NCBI GenBank assembly: GCA_947168395.1
Contig: CAMVLT010000003.1
Span: 124,001-188,000, forward strand
Length of the DNA stretch: 64,000 bases
Source: an uncultured Prevotellaceae bacterium
Lineage (GTDB): Bacteria > Bacteroidota > Bacteroidia > Bacteroidales > Bacteroidaceae
Reading direction: 5' to 3'
Shown here: in pieces, positions 53,745-62,753 of the stretch
Numbering within the stretch: the stretch's first letter is position 1
Layout of the letters: the number at the start of each line of letters is the position of its first letter
The notes under the pieces: generated by a model
Told to the model about the DNA's origin: nothing
The model's input: only the letters and a program-made list of their open reading frames with translations
Databases searched by the model: none
Translations under genes and position numbers: made by a program

Positions 53745-54896
53745 ATGGCACAAAAAAGAGACTACTACGAGGTGCTGGGCGTCGATAAAGGCGCATCAGA
53801 AGACGAAATCAAAAAGGCGTATCGTAAGATAGCCATCAAATACCATCCTGACCGTAACCCCGGTGACAAGAACGCTGAGGAAAAGTTCAAGGAGGCAGCT
53901 GAAGCCTACGACGTGCTGCACGACCCGCAGAAGCGTCAGCAGTACGACCGGTTCGGATTCGACGGCCCCTTAGGCGGAGGCTTCGGAGGCTTCGGAGGGG
54001 CCAGCATGAATATGGACGACATCTTCTCGATGTTCGGCGACATATTCGGCGGTCACGGTTTCGGAGGCTTCGGAGGTGGTACACGCCATGCACAGCAGCA
54101 CCAAGGCAGCAACCTGCGCTTGAAGGTGAGGCTGACTCTGGAGGAAATCAACCAAGGCGTCACCAAGAAGTTCAAGGTTCGCAAGGACATTGTATGCAGC
54201 CACTGCCAAGGCACAGGTGCCGAGAAGGGTTCGGTCAACGAGCAATGCCCAACGTGTCACGGCTCGGGTGTCATCACCCACACCACGCAGAGCATCTTTG
54301 GCATGATGCAGACTCAGGGCGTATGTCCCACCTGTGGCGGTGAAGGCACAGTCATCAAGAACAAATGCCATGAGTGCGGCGGCGAAGGTGTGGTCAAGGG
54401 CGAGGAAGTCGTTGAGATCAAAATACCCGCTGGCGTGGCCGAAGGTATGGTAGTCAACGTACCAGGCAAGGGTAACGCTGGTCGTCGTAACGGTGTCAAT
54501 GGTGACATACAGGTTTTCATCGAAGAGGAGCGTCACGATACCTTTATCCGTGATGGTAACGACCTTATATACAACTTATTGCTCGACTTCCCTACAGCAG
54601 CACTTGGCGGTGAAATAGAAATACCCACCATCGAAGGCAACAAGCTCAAAGTGAAGATAGAGAACGGTACGCAGCCTGGCAAGACGCTGCGGCTACGCGG
54701 CAAGGGACTGCCCGTGGTACAAGGCTACGGCAGCGGCAAGGGCGACATGGTGGTCAACATCAGCGTGTACATACCCAAAACGTTAAGCCGCGACGAGAAG
54801 GAAGCTGTGCAACGATTCAAGGACAGCGACAACTTCAAGGGCGACAAGCAGACGAAGGAAACTATTTTCCAACGCTTCAAAAACTACTTCAACTGA
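53745..54896 (+). CDS. dnaJ: Co-chaperone DnaJ
   Basis: The 383-residue protein is a full type I DnaJ: J domain (about 1-70) with the HPD motif in KYHPDRNPG, a Gly/Phe-rich region (about 75-125), four CxxCxGxG zinc repeats ([32 protein letters not shown]) at about 150-225, and the C-terminal substrate-binding domain. It delivers unfolded proteins to DnaK and stimulates its ATPase. It is co-transcribed with grpE. Confidence 0.97.
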   Translation: MAQKRDYYEVLGVDKGASEDEIKKAYRKIAIKYHPDRNPGDKNAEEKFKEAAEAYDVLHDPQKRQQYDRFGFDGPLGGGFGGFGGASMNMDDIFSMFGDIFGGHGFGGFGGGTRHAQQHQGSNLRLKVRLTLEEINQGVTKKFKVRKDIVCSHCQGTGAEKGSVNEQCPTCHGSGVITHTTQSIFGMMQTQGVCPTCGGEGTVIKNKCHECGGEGVVKGEEVVEIKIPAGVAEGMVVNVPGKGNAGRRNGVNGDIQVFIEEERHDTFIRDGNDLIYNLLLDFPTAALGGEIEIPTIEGNKLKVKIENGTQPGKTLRLRGKGLPVVQGYGSGKGDMVVNISVYIPKTLSRDEKEAVQRFKDSDNFKGDKQTKETIFQRFKNYFN

Positions 54897-54930
54897 GTAA
54901 ATAGTAAACAGTCAAATTGTACATACCCCG

Positions 54931-56250
54931 ATGACCTACGCCGAAACCTGTAACTGGCTATTCAACCTCACGGCCAACTATGAAAGCCAAGGAAAGAACG
55001 GATACAAGCCCGGACTCGAAACCATGCTGAAGCTGGACGAGCACTACGACATGCCGCACCAGAACTTCAAGTCCATTCACATTGCCGGTACCAACGGTAA
55101 GGGTTCCGTTTCTCACACCTTGGCCTCGTTCTTACAGGTTTGCGGCTACAGGGTAGGTTTATACACATCCCCTCACTTGCTTGACTTCAGCGAGAGAATC
55201 CGTATCAACGGAATGCCCATCGACGAGAACTACGTCGTCAATTTTGTGGAGGAAGACCAGGAGCTGTTCAAGTCTCTCGGTGCTACGTTCTTCGAGATTA
55301 CCACTATCATGGCCTTCAAGTACTTCAGCGACAACGATGTGGATATTGCCATCATTGAAGTAGGCTTGGGCGGCCGGCTCGACAGCACCAATATCATTAC
55401 ACCTATCTTATCAATTATCACAAACATCAGTCTTGACCACACACAGTTACTCGGCAACTCTGTTGAGATGATAGCCTTGGAGAAAGGTGGCATCATCAAG
55501 CCTGAAGTACCAGTGGTAATCGGCGAGACACAGCCTGAGACGCGGTCCGTATTCAAGGCCATTGCAGCGGAACGCAACGCCCCCATCGTCTTTGCCGAGG
55601 AAGACGAGGAGCTGTTGGAGTCGCAGTTCATGCCCGATAACTACGGCATCTACTACAAGACACGTCACTACGGTGAATTCAAGGGACAGCTTTGCGGTCA
55701 CTATCAGGCCAACAACACCCGCACCATATTGTCATCACTCCTCGAACTGATGAAGTTGGACATAATCTGTCAACCCACCAACCACGAAACGGAGCAGTTC
55801 ATGCATCGCGAACTGAGTGAGGCATTCCTGCACGTTTGTGACTTTACTGGGTTGAAGGGACGCTGGCAGACTGTCCGCACCTCACCCACCGTTATCTGCG
55901 ACATCGGCCACAACGTTGCCGCCTGGCAGTATCTCAGTCTGCAACTCGAAGCCGTCAAATGCAAGAATATGCACATCATCTTCGGCATGCTCGACGACAA
56001 AGACATCTACAACATCATGTCGATACTGCCCAAGAATGCCACCTACTATTTCACCAAAGCAAATACCAAGCGGGCATTGCCTGAGCAGTCACTCATGGTT
56101 TTTGGGCAACAATTCGGACTGAATGGCTCCAGCTACCCCGATGTGGCATCTGCCTACTCGGCAGCCATAAAAGTAGCAGAAAAAGAGGACTTTATCTTCG
56201 TCGGAGGCAGCAATTATGTAGTCGCAGAATTCCTGAAATCGAGGGTTTAG
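54931..56250 (+). CDS. folC: Folylpolyglutamate synthase / dihydrofolate synthase
   Basis: The 439-residue Mur-ligase-like ATPase has IAGTNGKGSVSHTLASFLQ (P-loop), TSPHLLDFSERIRING, EVGLGGRLDSTNIITP, ISLDHTQLLGNSVEMIALEK, and a C-terminal domain with DIGHNVAAWQYL. It adds glutamate to folates and probably also makes dihydrofolate from dihydropteroate. It starts 34 bases after dnaJ. The leader carries GTAAATAGTAAACAGTCAAA, similar to the serS leader. Confidence 0.94.
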   Translation: MTYAETCNWLFNLTANYESQGKNGYKPGLETMLKLDEHYDMPHQNFKSIHIAGTNGKGSVSHTLASFLQVCGYRVGLYTSPHLLDFSERIRINGMPIDENYVVNFVEEDQELFKSLGATFFEITTIMAFKYFSDNDVDIAIIEVGLGGRLDSTNIITPILSIITNISLDHTQLLGNSVEMIALEKGGIIKPEVPVVIGETQPETRSVFKAIAAERNAPIVFAEEDEELLESQFMPDNYGIYYKTRHYGEFKGQLCGHYQANNTRTILSSLLELMKLDIICQPTNHETEQFMHRELSEAFLHVCDFTGLKGRWQTVRTSPTVICDIGHNVAAWQYLSLQLEAVKCKNMHIIFGMLDDKDIYNIMSILPKNATYYFTKANTKRALPEQSLMVFGQQFGLNGSSYPDVASAYSAAIKVAEKEDFIFVGGSNYVVAEFLKSRV

Positions 56251-56355
56251 GTGTTTTTAACACTCACGTAAACGTTTTTTTAGTCGTTTCATTCGTTTGT
56301 TTGATTTATTTTTTGTTACTTTGTAAGCAAATTCTTTAACTTAAAACAAACAGTT

Positions 56356-57447
56356 ATGGCGAACACTACAGAAAATGCGAATCTTTGTGGTCTGAAGCGT
56401 GAAGACTTCCAGGCCACTATCAACGGTAAGAAAACCGATTTGTACATCCTGCGCAACCGTAAAGGTTACGAAGTTGCAATCTCAAATTATGGCGGTGCTA
56501 TCTGTGCCATCATGGTGCCCGACAAGGACGGCAACGTGGGTAACGTCATTCAGGGACACGCCAACATCCAGCAGCTGACCAGCGGCGATGAGCCTTACCT
56601 CTCTACACTGATAGGCCGTTGGGGCAACCGTATCTGCAAAGGACAGTTCACGCTGAATGGCAAAGAGTATCAGCTGGCCATCAACAACGGACCTAACCAC
56701 CTGCACGGCGGTCTCAAAGGCTTCAATGCCAAGATTTGGGATGCCCGTCAGATGGGTCCCCGCTCGCTGGCCTTGCACCGCATCTCCAGCTATGGTGAAG
56801 AGGGTTATACAGGCGAACTTGACATTACCGTGGAGTTCACCTTTACCGACCTCAACGAATTGGTTATTGAGTATTTGGCAACAACCAACAAGAAAACCAT
56901 CGTCAACCTGACGCACCACGCTTTCTTCTCATTGGCAGGCACCGCAGATCCCACTCCTACAATTGATGACCTGATCTGCGAGATTAACGCTGACTTCTAT
57001 CTGCCTACCGACGACACCGCCATTCCTACTGGCGAGATTCTGAAGGTTGAAGGCACACCGTTCGACTTCCGCACCCCGAAAGCTATCGGCAAGGAAATCG
57101 ATGCTGACAATGAGCAGATTAAGTTTGGCAACGGCTACGACCACAACTACGTGCTGAACAAGAAGGAAGAAGGTGAAATGAGCTTTGCTGCCAGACTGAC
57201 CGACCCGAAGAGCGGACGTACGCTGGAGTGCTACACCACCGAACCTGGCATGCAGCTTTATACGGGTAACTACTTGTGCGGCTACAAGGGCGCCAACGGT
57301 GCAACGTTCCCCCGCCGTTCGGCTGTATGCTTAGAGACCCAGCACTTCCCCGACACGCCCAACCGTCCGTACTTCCCCAGTGTCGTGCTGAATCCCGGTG
57401 AGCGTTACAAGCAGAAGACTATCTACAGATTCGGTATAGCCGAATAG
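56356..57447 (+). CDS. galM: Aldose 1-epimerase (galactose mutarotase)
   Basis: The 363-residue GalM protein has NYGGAICAIMVPDKDGN, the GRWGNRICKGQF and GPNHLHGGLKGFNAKIWDA blocks with the catalytic-site His, NLTHHAFFSLAG with the second His, and the late LETQHFPDTPN with the catalytic Glu. It interconverts alpha and beta anomers so that galactokinase receives its substrate. There is no signal peptide, so it acts in the cytosol. It is the first gene of galM-gluP-galK, with a TTACTTTG promoter box at 56316-56323. A 12-bp-stem hairpin follows in the gap. Confidence 0.95.
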   Translation: MANTTENANLCGLKREDFQATINGKKTDLYILRNRKGYEVAISNYGGAICAIMVPDKDGNVGNVIQGHANIQQLTSGDEPYLSTLIGRWGNRICKGQFTLNGKEYQLAINNGPNHLHGGLKGFNAKIWDARQMGPRSLALHRISSYGEEGYTGELDITVEFTFTDLNELVIEYLATTNKKTIVNLTHHAFFSLAGTADPTPTIDDLICEINADFYLPTDDTAIPTGEILKVEGTPFDFRTPKAIGKEIDADNEQIKFGNGYDHNYVLNKKEEGEMSFAARLTDPKSGRTLECYTTEPGMQLYTGNYLCGYKGANGATFPRRSAVCLETQHFPDTPNRPYFPSVVLNPGERYKQKTIYRFGIAE

Positions 57448-57459
57448 GATTTGAGTATC

Positions 57460-57512
57460 GAGGTTTGAGATTTGGGATTTGTCAAATAAGACAGTCGCAC
57501 ATCTCAAACCTC
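57460..57512 (+). terminator. Intra-operon hairpin between galM and the sugar transporter gene
   Basis: GAGGTTTGAGAT at 57460-57471 pairs perfectly with 57501-57512 across a 29-base loop. There is no U run, so it may be a partial terminator or an RNA-stability element rather than a full stop. Confidence 0.45.
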
Positions 57513-57549
57513 AAAAATTATTAGTATTAACACAAACCTCAAATTAAAT

Positions 57550-58788
57550 ATGAAACAAACACAGAACTATCTGTTCCCGTTGATAATTGTGTTCATCGTT
57601 TGCTTCCTCATCGGATTCATCACAACGATGAACAACTCTATGATAGCCTTCCTGTCTGAGGCTTTCCACCTGTCGGCTCAGCAAGGTCAGTATGTCAACA
57701 CCGCCTTCTATGGTGCCTATCTGTTGGCTATTCCCTTTGCCATGCTCATGAGCAAGATTGGCTATAAGGGCACCTTGTTGCTCGGTCTTGCCGTTGCTGG
57801 TATCGGATTCGTTATCAATTCGTTTGGTATCAACGCTGCAATCTCTGCTGGAAGCAATGTCTACATCGTATTCCTGCTCTCTATGTGTATTGTGGCAATG
57901 GGTGTGGTGATGCTGCAGAACGTTGCCAATCCTTACGTGATGGTGCTGGGTAAGCCCGAAAGCGGTGCTTTCCGCATGACTCTCTCACAGGCACTGAACT
58001 CGGTAGCAACAACCGTTGCACCTATTTTTATCACCACCGTCATCATTGCCGGTAAGGCTCCTACCCCCGATGCTGTTCCTGGACCGTTCCTCGGACTGGG
58101 TATCTTCACGCTGATTATCTGCGGTATTCTGGTATTCCTGAAGCTCCCGAAGATTGACGAGGGCAAGCAGGCTGAAGAGGAGTCTGGCGAAAAGAAGGAA
58201 TACAAATCGAGCGTATTCAAGTACACCCATGTATGGCTTGGCGCATTGGCCATCTTCATGTATATGGGTGTTGAGATTGGCGTGCCCTCGATGCTGCCTT
58301 ACCGCTTCTCATTGCTCTATCCCGAGATGAATCCCGCTGAGTGTGCATCGATGGCTACGGGCTATCTGTCATTCTACTGGGGCGGTATGATGGTCGGCCG
58401 TTTCGTGGGTGCTGGTATTCTGACCAAGTTCGAGCCCCGTAAGCTGCTGACGGCCTGCCTGTGTCTCGGTGCTCTGTGCATCGCCCTGTCGCTTATTATG
58501 TCATCGTCGATGATTGGCATTTGGCTGATGCTTGCTGCCGGTCTGTTCCACTCTGTGATGTGGCCCCTTATCTTCAACCTCGGACTGCAGGAGCTTGGTC
58601 CTCACACGAAGGCAGCCTCTGGTGTCATCAACACGGGTGTCATCGGTGGTGCGCTGCTCATGCCGGTCATGGGTGCTATGGTCGATGCAGCAGGTGTTAT
58701 CATCGCCCTCTGCGCCATGTTCGTGTTCTACGCCTACATCATCTGGTTCTGCAACTTCGGTAGCAAAATCGGTATAAGCGCCAAATAA
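57550..58788 (+). CDS. Glucose/galactose MFS transporter (FucP/GluP type)
   Basis: The 412-residue protein has 12 predicted membrane helices of the FHS (fucose-galactose-H+ symporter) branch of the MFS. Conserved blocks are CFLIGFITTMNNSMIAFLSE, NTAFYGAYLLAIPFAMLMSK, LQNVANPYVMVLGKPESG and the mid-protein YMGVEIGVPSMLPY. It imports galactose or glucose, as its place between galM and galK supports. The family's proton coupling is established knowledge; sugar preference is inference. Confidence 0.92.
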   Translation: MKQTQNYLFPLIIVFIVCFLIGFITTMNNSMIAFLSEAFHLSAQQGQYVNTAFYGAYLLAIPFAMLMSKIGYKGTLLLGLAVAGIGFVINSFGINAAISAGSNVYIVFLLSMCIVAMGVVMLQNVANPYVMVLGKPESGAFRMTLSQALNSVATTVAPIFITTVIIAGKAPTPDAVPGPFLGLGIFTLIICGILVFLKLPKIDEGKQAEEESGEKKEYKSSVFKYTHVWLGALAIFMYMGVEIGVPSMLPYRFSLLYPEMNPAECASMATGYLSFYWGGMMVGRFVGAGILTKFEPRKLLTACLCLGALCIALSLIMSSSMIGIWLMLAAGLFHSVMWPLIFNLGLQELGPHTKAASGVINTGVIGGALLMPVMGAMVDAAGVIIALCAMFVFYAYIIWFCNFGSKIGISAK

Positions 58789-58848
58789 GCCAAATAGTTC
58801 ATTAATAAAATAAACAGTTAATTGTAAATCATTAAATCGCAAAACAAC

Positions 58849-60015
58849 ATGATCGACATTGAATTTGTAAGAAGCCGCTTCATCAAGCACTTTGACGGAA
58901 AAACTGGTAATGTCTACACATCGCCCGGTCGTATCAACCTGATTGGTGAGCACACCGATTATAACGGTGGATTTGTATTCCCCGGAGCAGTAGATAAGGG
59001 TATCACCGCAGAAATGCGCGTCAACGGTACGGAAGACACCGTCATGGCCTACGCCATCGACCTGAAGGACCGCGTGGACTTCCACCTCAACGACCCCGCT
59101 GGCCCCAAGGCCTCTTGGGCACGCTACATCTACGGCATTGCCAAGGAGTTCCAGAAACTCGGCGTCGACGTCAAGGGCTTCAACATCGCCTTCGCCGGCG
59201 ACGTGCCCCTCGGTGCCGGTATGTCTTCAAGTGCCGCTATGGAGAGCTGCTTTGCCTGCGGCTTGAACGACCTCTTCGGCGAGAACAAGGTTTCTCAGTG
59301 GGATATGGTGCTGGCCGGACAGGCTACCGAGCACAACTACTGCGGCGTGAACTGCGGTATCATGGACCAGTTCGCCTCCGTCTTCGGCAAGGCAGGCTGC
59401 CTGATGCGCCTCGACTGCCGCAGCCGCGAGTTCGAGTATTTCCCCTTCAAGCCCGATGGCTACAGGCTGGTGCTGCTTAACAGTAAGGTGAAGCACGAGC
59501 TGGCAGGCTCGCCCTACAACGACCGCCGCAACTCCTGCGAGAACGTGGTGAAGCACATTGCCGCCAAGCATCCGGAGGGTAAGTTCGAGACCCTGCGCGA
59601 CTGCACCTGGGAGCAGTTGGAGGAAGTCCGTGCCGAGGTGGGCGAAGAGGATTACACCCGTGCTCACTTCGTACTTGGTGAGAAGGATCGCGTGCTCGCT
59701 GTCTGCGATGCCCTGTTAGCTGGCGACTACGAGACCGTTGGCCAGAAGATGTTCGAGACCCACTACGGACTGTCTAAGGAATACGAGGTAAGCTGCGAAG
59801 AGCTCGACTACTTGAACGACCTCGCCAAGGAGAACGGCGTCACCGGTTCACGTATCATGGGTGGCGGCTTCGGCGGTTGCACCATCAACCTCGTGCGTGC
59901 CGACCTCTACAGCAAGTTCATTGCCGACGCAAAGCAGAAGTTTGCAGCCAAGTTCGGCCATGAGCCCGAAGTCATCGACGTTGTCATCGGCGATGGTTCG
60001 CGCCGTCTCTGCTAA
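58849..60015 (+). CDS. galK: Galactokinase
   Basis: The 388-residue GHMP kinase has the galactokinase signature PGRINLIGEHTDYNGGFVFP, the phosphate loop VPLGAGMSSSAAMESC, and GSRIMGGGFGGCTINLV near the C terminus. It phosphorylates galactose to galactose-1-phosphate with ATP. It is third in the galactose cluster. galT and galE are not in the window. Confidence 0.97.
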   Translation: MIDIEFVRSRFIKHFDGKTGNVYTSPGRINLIGEHTDYNGGFVFPGAVDKGITAEMRVNGTEDTVMAYAIDLKDRVDFHLNDPAGPKASWARYIYGIAKEFQKLGVDVKGFNIAFAGDVPLGAGMSSSAAMESCFACGLNDLFGENKVSQWDMVLAGQATEHNYCGVNCGIMDQFASVFGKAGCLMRLDCRSREFEYFPFKPDGYRLVLLNSKVKHELAGSPYNDRRNSCENVVKHIAAKHPEGKFETLRDCTWEQLEEVRAEVGEEDYTRAHFVLGEKDRVLAVCDALLAGDYETVGQKMFETHYGLSKEYEVSCEELDYLNDLAKENGVTGSRIMGGGFGGCTINLVRADLYSKFIADAKQKFAAKFGHEPEVIDVVIGDGSRRLC

Positions 60016-60063
60016 TATGAGGAATTACACCTATTTATATATAATAACAACCCTAACAACAAT

Positions 60064-62076
60064 ATGAACGATAATAAGGTAATGAATCGCGCAGCGGACA
60101 ACATCCGTATCTTGGCTGCTGCGATGGTGGAAAAGGCAAAGTCGGGTCACCCCGGCGGCGCTATGGGTGGTGCTGACTTCATCAACACCCTGTATAGTGA
60201 ATTTCTGGTTTACGACCCCGAGAATCCCGCATGGGAAGGTCGCGACCGTTTCTTCCTCGATCCGGGCCACATGGCTCCGATGCTCTACAGCCAGCTCTGC
60301 CTCATCGGCAAGTACACCTTAGAGGACCTGCAGAACCTGCGCCAGTGGGGTTCGGTGACTCCCGGTCACCCCGAGCGCGAGATTGAGCGTGGCATCGAGA
60401 ACACCAGCGGTCCCCTCGGCCAAGGTCACACCTTCGCCGTAGGTGCTGCCATCGCTGCCAAGTTCCTGAAGGCTCGTCTGGGCAACGTGATGAACCAGAC
60501 CATCTACGCCTACATCTCGGACGGTGGCGTACAGGAGGAAATTTCTCAGGGCGCAGGCCGTATTGCCGGCAACCTGGGTCTCGACAACCTCATCATGTTC
60601 TACGATGCCAACGACATCCAGCTCTCAACCCGCACCGAGGTTGTGACATGCGAGGACACCGCCAAGAAGTACGAGGCTTGGGGATGGTATGTGCAGAAGA
60701 TTGACGGCAACGACGTCGACCAGATTCGCGAGGCCATCAAGAAGGCACAGGCCGAAACTGAGCGTCCGTCGCTCATCATTGGCCATTGCATCATGGGTAA
60801 GGGTGCCCGCAAAGCCGACGGTTCTTCTTACGAGTCGAACTGCGCTACCCACGGTGCTCCCCTCGGCGGCGACAACTTTGTGCAGACCATGAAGAACCTC
60901 GGTGCCGACCCCGAGAATCCGTTCCAGATATTCCCCGAAGTGCAGGACCTCTATGCCAAGCGTGCCCAGGAACTGCGTCAAATTTGCGACCAGCGCTACG
61001 CCGAGAAGGCCGAGTGGGCCAAGGCTAATCCTGAGCAGGCCAAGCAGCTCGAAGAGTGGTTCAGCGGCAAGGCTCCTGTCATCGACTGGTCGAAGGTCGA
61101 GCAGAAGGCTGGCTCGGCTACCCGCAGCGCCTCGGCCGCCGTTCTCGGCCAGCTCGCCGAGCAGGTGCCCAACATGATTTGCGCATCGGCCGACCTTTCA
61201 AACTCCGACAACACCAACGGTTTCCTCAAGAAGACCAAGGACATTGTGAAGGGCGACTTCAGCGGCGCCTTCTTCGAGGCTGGTGTGGCCGAGCTGACGA
61301 TGGCTTGCTGCTGCATCGGTATGGCTCTGCACGGTGGCGTCATCCCCGCCTGCGGCACCTTCTTCGTATTCTCCGACTACATGAAGCCAGCCGTCCGCAT
61401 GGCCGCCCTCATGGAGCTGCCCGTGAAGTTCATCTGGACCCACGACGCCTTCCGCGTCGGTGAGGACGGTCCTACCCACGAGCCCGTTGAGCAAGAGGCA
61501 CAAATCCGCCTGATGGAGAAGCTGAAGAACCACCACGGCAAGAACTCGGTGCTCGTCGTACGTCCCGCCGATGCCGAGGAGACCACCGTCTGCTGGCGCA
61601 TGGCTATGGAGAACGTCGACACCCCGACCGCGCTCATCTTCTCGCGTCAGAACATTGAGATGCTGCCCGAGGGCAACGACTACACGCAGGCCACCAAGGG
61701 TGCTTATGTCGTCGCCGGCTCGGACGAGGACTACGATGTCATCTTGCTCGCCTCCGGTTCCGAGGTTTCGACCCTCGAAGCCGGTGCCAAGCTGCTCGCT
61801 GCCGACGGCATCAAGACGCGCGTGGTCAGCGTTCCTTCCGAAGGACTGTTCCGCAGCCAGCCGAAGGAGTACCAGCAGAGCGTATTGCCCGCAGGCAAGA
61901 AGAAGTTCGGCCTCACCGCCGGTCTGCCCGTCAACCTCGAGGGACTCGTAGGTGCCGACGGCTGCGTCTGGGGTCTCGAGAGCTTCGGCTTCTCAGCTCC
62001 CTACAAGGTGCTCGACGAGAAGCTCGGCTTCACCGGACAGAACGTCTACGACCAGGTCAAGAAGCTGCTCGCGTAA
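60064..62076 (+). CDS. tkt: Transketolase
   Basis: The 670-residue ThDP enzyme of the pentose phosphate pathway has the N-terminal SGHPGGAMGGADFINTLYSE, the ThDP-Mg site YISDGGVQEEISQGAGRIAGN, the pyrimidine-domain GVAELTMACCCIGMALHGGV with the catalytic Glu, and the transketolase block THDAFRVGEDGPTHEPVEQ. Both halves are in one chain, so it is the fused bacterial form. It lies 48 bases after galK on the same strand and ends in a strong terminator. Confidence 0.96.
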   Translation: MNDNKVMNRAADNIRILAAAMVEKAKSGHPGGAMGGADFINTLYSEFLVYDPENPAWEGRDRFFLDPGHMAPMLYSQLCLIGKYTLEDLQNLRQWGSVTPGHPEREIERGIENTSGPLGQGHTFAVGAAIAAKFLKARLGNVMNQTIYAYISDGGVQEEISQGAGRIAGNLGLDNLIMFYDANDIQLSTRTEVVTCEDTAKKYEAWGWYVQKIDGNDVDQIREAIKKAQAETERPSLIIGHCIMGKGARKADGSSYESNCATHGAPLGGDNFVQTMKNLGADPENPFQIFPEVQDLYAKRAQELRQICDQRYAEKAEWAKANPEQAKQLEEWFSGKAPVIDWSKVEQKAGSATRSASAAVLGQLAEQVPNMICASADLSNSDNTNGFLKKTKDIVKGDFSGAFFEAGVAELTMACCCIGMALHGGVIPACGTFFVFSDYMKPAVRMAALMELPVKFIWTHDAFRVGEDGPTHEPVEQEAQIRLMEKLKNHHGKNSVLVVRPADAEETTVCWRMAMENVDTPTALIFSRQNIEMLPEGNDYTQATKGAYVVAGSDEDYDVILLASGSEVSTLEAGAKLLAADGIKTRVVSVPSEGLFRSQPKEYQQSVLPAGKKKFGLTAGLPVNLEGLVGADGCVWGLESFGFSAPYKVLDEKLGFTGQNVYDQVKKLLA

Positions 62077-62111
62077 TAGTCACAGCTTCTAAACCATAAC
62101 TAATCGTGCAG

Positions 62112-62142
62112 GAGGTGAACACTTATCAGAGGTGTTCACCTC
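62112..62142 (+). terminator. Rho-independent terminator after tkt
   Basis: GAGGTGAACAC pairs with GTGTTCACCTC (11 bp) around a 9-base loop, followed by TTTGTG. It lies 36 bases after the tkt stop. Confidence 0.85.
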
Positions 62143-62161
62143 TTTGTGTTATAAATACCCA

Positions 62162-62206
62162 CGCTGTCATCGCTGTCATCGTCATCGCTGTCATCGCTGT
62201 CATCGG
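62162..62206 (+). repeat. TGTCATCGc/g 9-bp tandem array 1
   Basis: Repeated CGCTGTCAT units with one shorter CGTCAT unit. It has the same orientation as array 3 and is opposite to array 2. Confidence 0.75.
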
Positions 62207-62261
62207 TGAGAATGTATATTTATTCCAAAACCGCATAAACATCCACAACCTTCCCGACCGC

Positions 62262-62325
62262 AGTTTAGGTAGGGTAAAGTGGCAGTTTCATTACGGTAAA
62301 GGCAGCGTTTGCTTACGGTAAACCA
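62262..62325. repeat. TTTACCCTACC-family dispersed repeat, locus D
   Basis: GTTTAGGTAGGGTAAAG, GTTTCATTACGGTAAAG and GTTTGCTTACGGTAAAC occur in a row, the same unit as loci A-C in inverted sense. TGCATAAATATGCA lies 27 bases to the right. Confidence 0.7.
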
Positions 62326-62380
62326 AGCGTGCGAACGGCACTATCTTATACTGCATAAATATGCAAAACCACACACCTAT

Positions 62381-62415
62381 CGATGACACCGATGACGATG
62401 ACACCGATGACAGTG
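62381..62415 (-). repeat. Inverted 9-bp tandem array 2
   Basis: CGATGACAC units with a shorter CGATGA unit: the reverse complement of arrays 1 and 3. Confidence 0.75.
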
Positions 62416-62544
62416 AGGGTATTTATATTTTTGTGGCAGCAGGTTTAGTTCGATACAAGGCTCAATTTACAGAGCATTATTTATATATTATTATAATAAT
62501 ATATAATGACACTACAACCTACCCAACGATGACAAAAAATAGGC

Positions 62545-62580
62545 CGGTGTCATCGGTGTCATCGGTGTCATCGTCATCGT
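62545..62580 (+). repeat. TGTCATCGG 9-bp tandem array 3
   Basis: CGGTGTCAT occurs three times, then CGTCATCGT. With array 2 it forms arms of a large potential hairpin across the A+T-rich centre. Confidence 0.75.
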
Positions 62581-62597
62581 TTAGGGCGTCTGTCCTG

Positions 62598-62751
62598 TCA
62601 TTTTCCCTTCCTGTATGCTCTCGGACTAATGCCCTTCATCCTTGTGAAGAAACGGGTGAAGGAGGCGGTCTCGGAGAAGTGCAGACGATTGGCTATCTGG
62701 ACGATGGGAAGCGAGGTATGCAGCAACAGAGAAGTGGATTGACGGCGGGAA
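62598..62751 (-). pseudogene. C-terminal remnant of an AraC-family regulator
   Basis: The minus frame reads LLLHTSLPIVQIANRLHF, then SETASFTRFFTRMKGISPRA and YRKGK with a stop. This is the second helix-turn-helix of an AraC-type DNA-binding domain, with the usual IA..L.F.....F.R.F....G.SP..YR pattern. An in-frame stop lies just upstream, and the first helix-turn-helix and sensor domain are missing. It abuts the metallo-hydrolase stop by two bases. It is too short for the ORF track and is clearly a gene fragment. Confidence 0.8.
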
Positions 62752-62753
62752 GT

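Larger units (their letters stand above)
62143..62597. other. Repeat-dense intergenic region after tkt
   Basis: The ~455-bp stretch has no gene I can support; the track frames here read through repeats. It holds three short-period TGTCATCGG arrays (two direct, one inverted), a TTTACCCTACC-family locus, a TGCATAAATATGCA copy (62352-62365), and an A+T-rich palindrome (about 62480-62510). Confidence 0.65.

Noticed and set aside
62162-62580. Tandem TGTCATCGG arrays as a CRISPR array
   Set aside because: The period is 9 bp with no unique spacers, orientation flips, and no cas genes are nearby.
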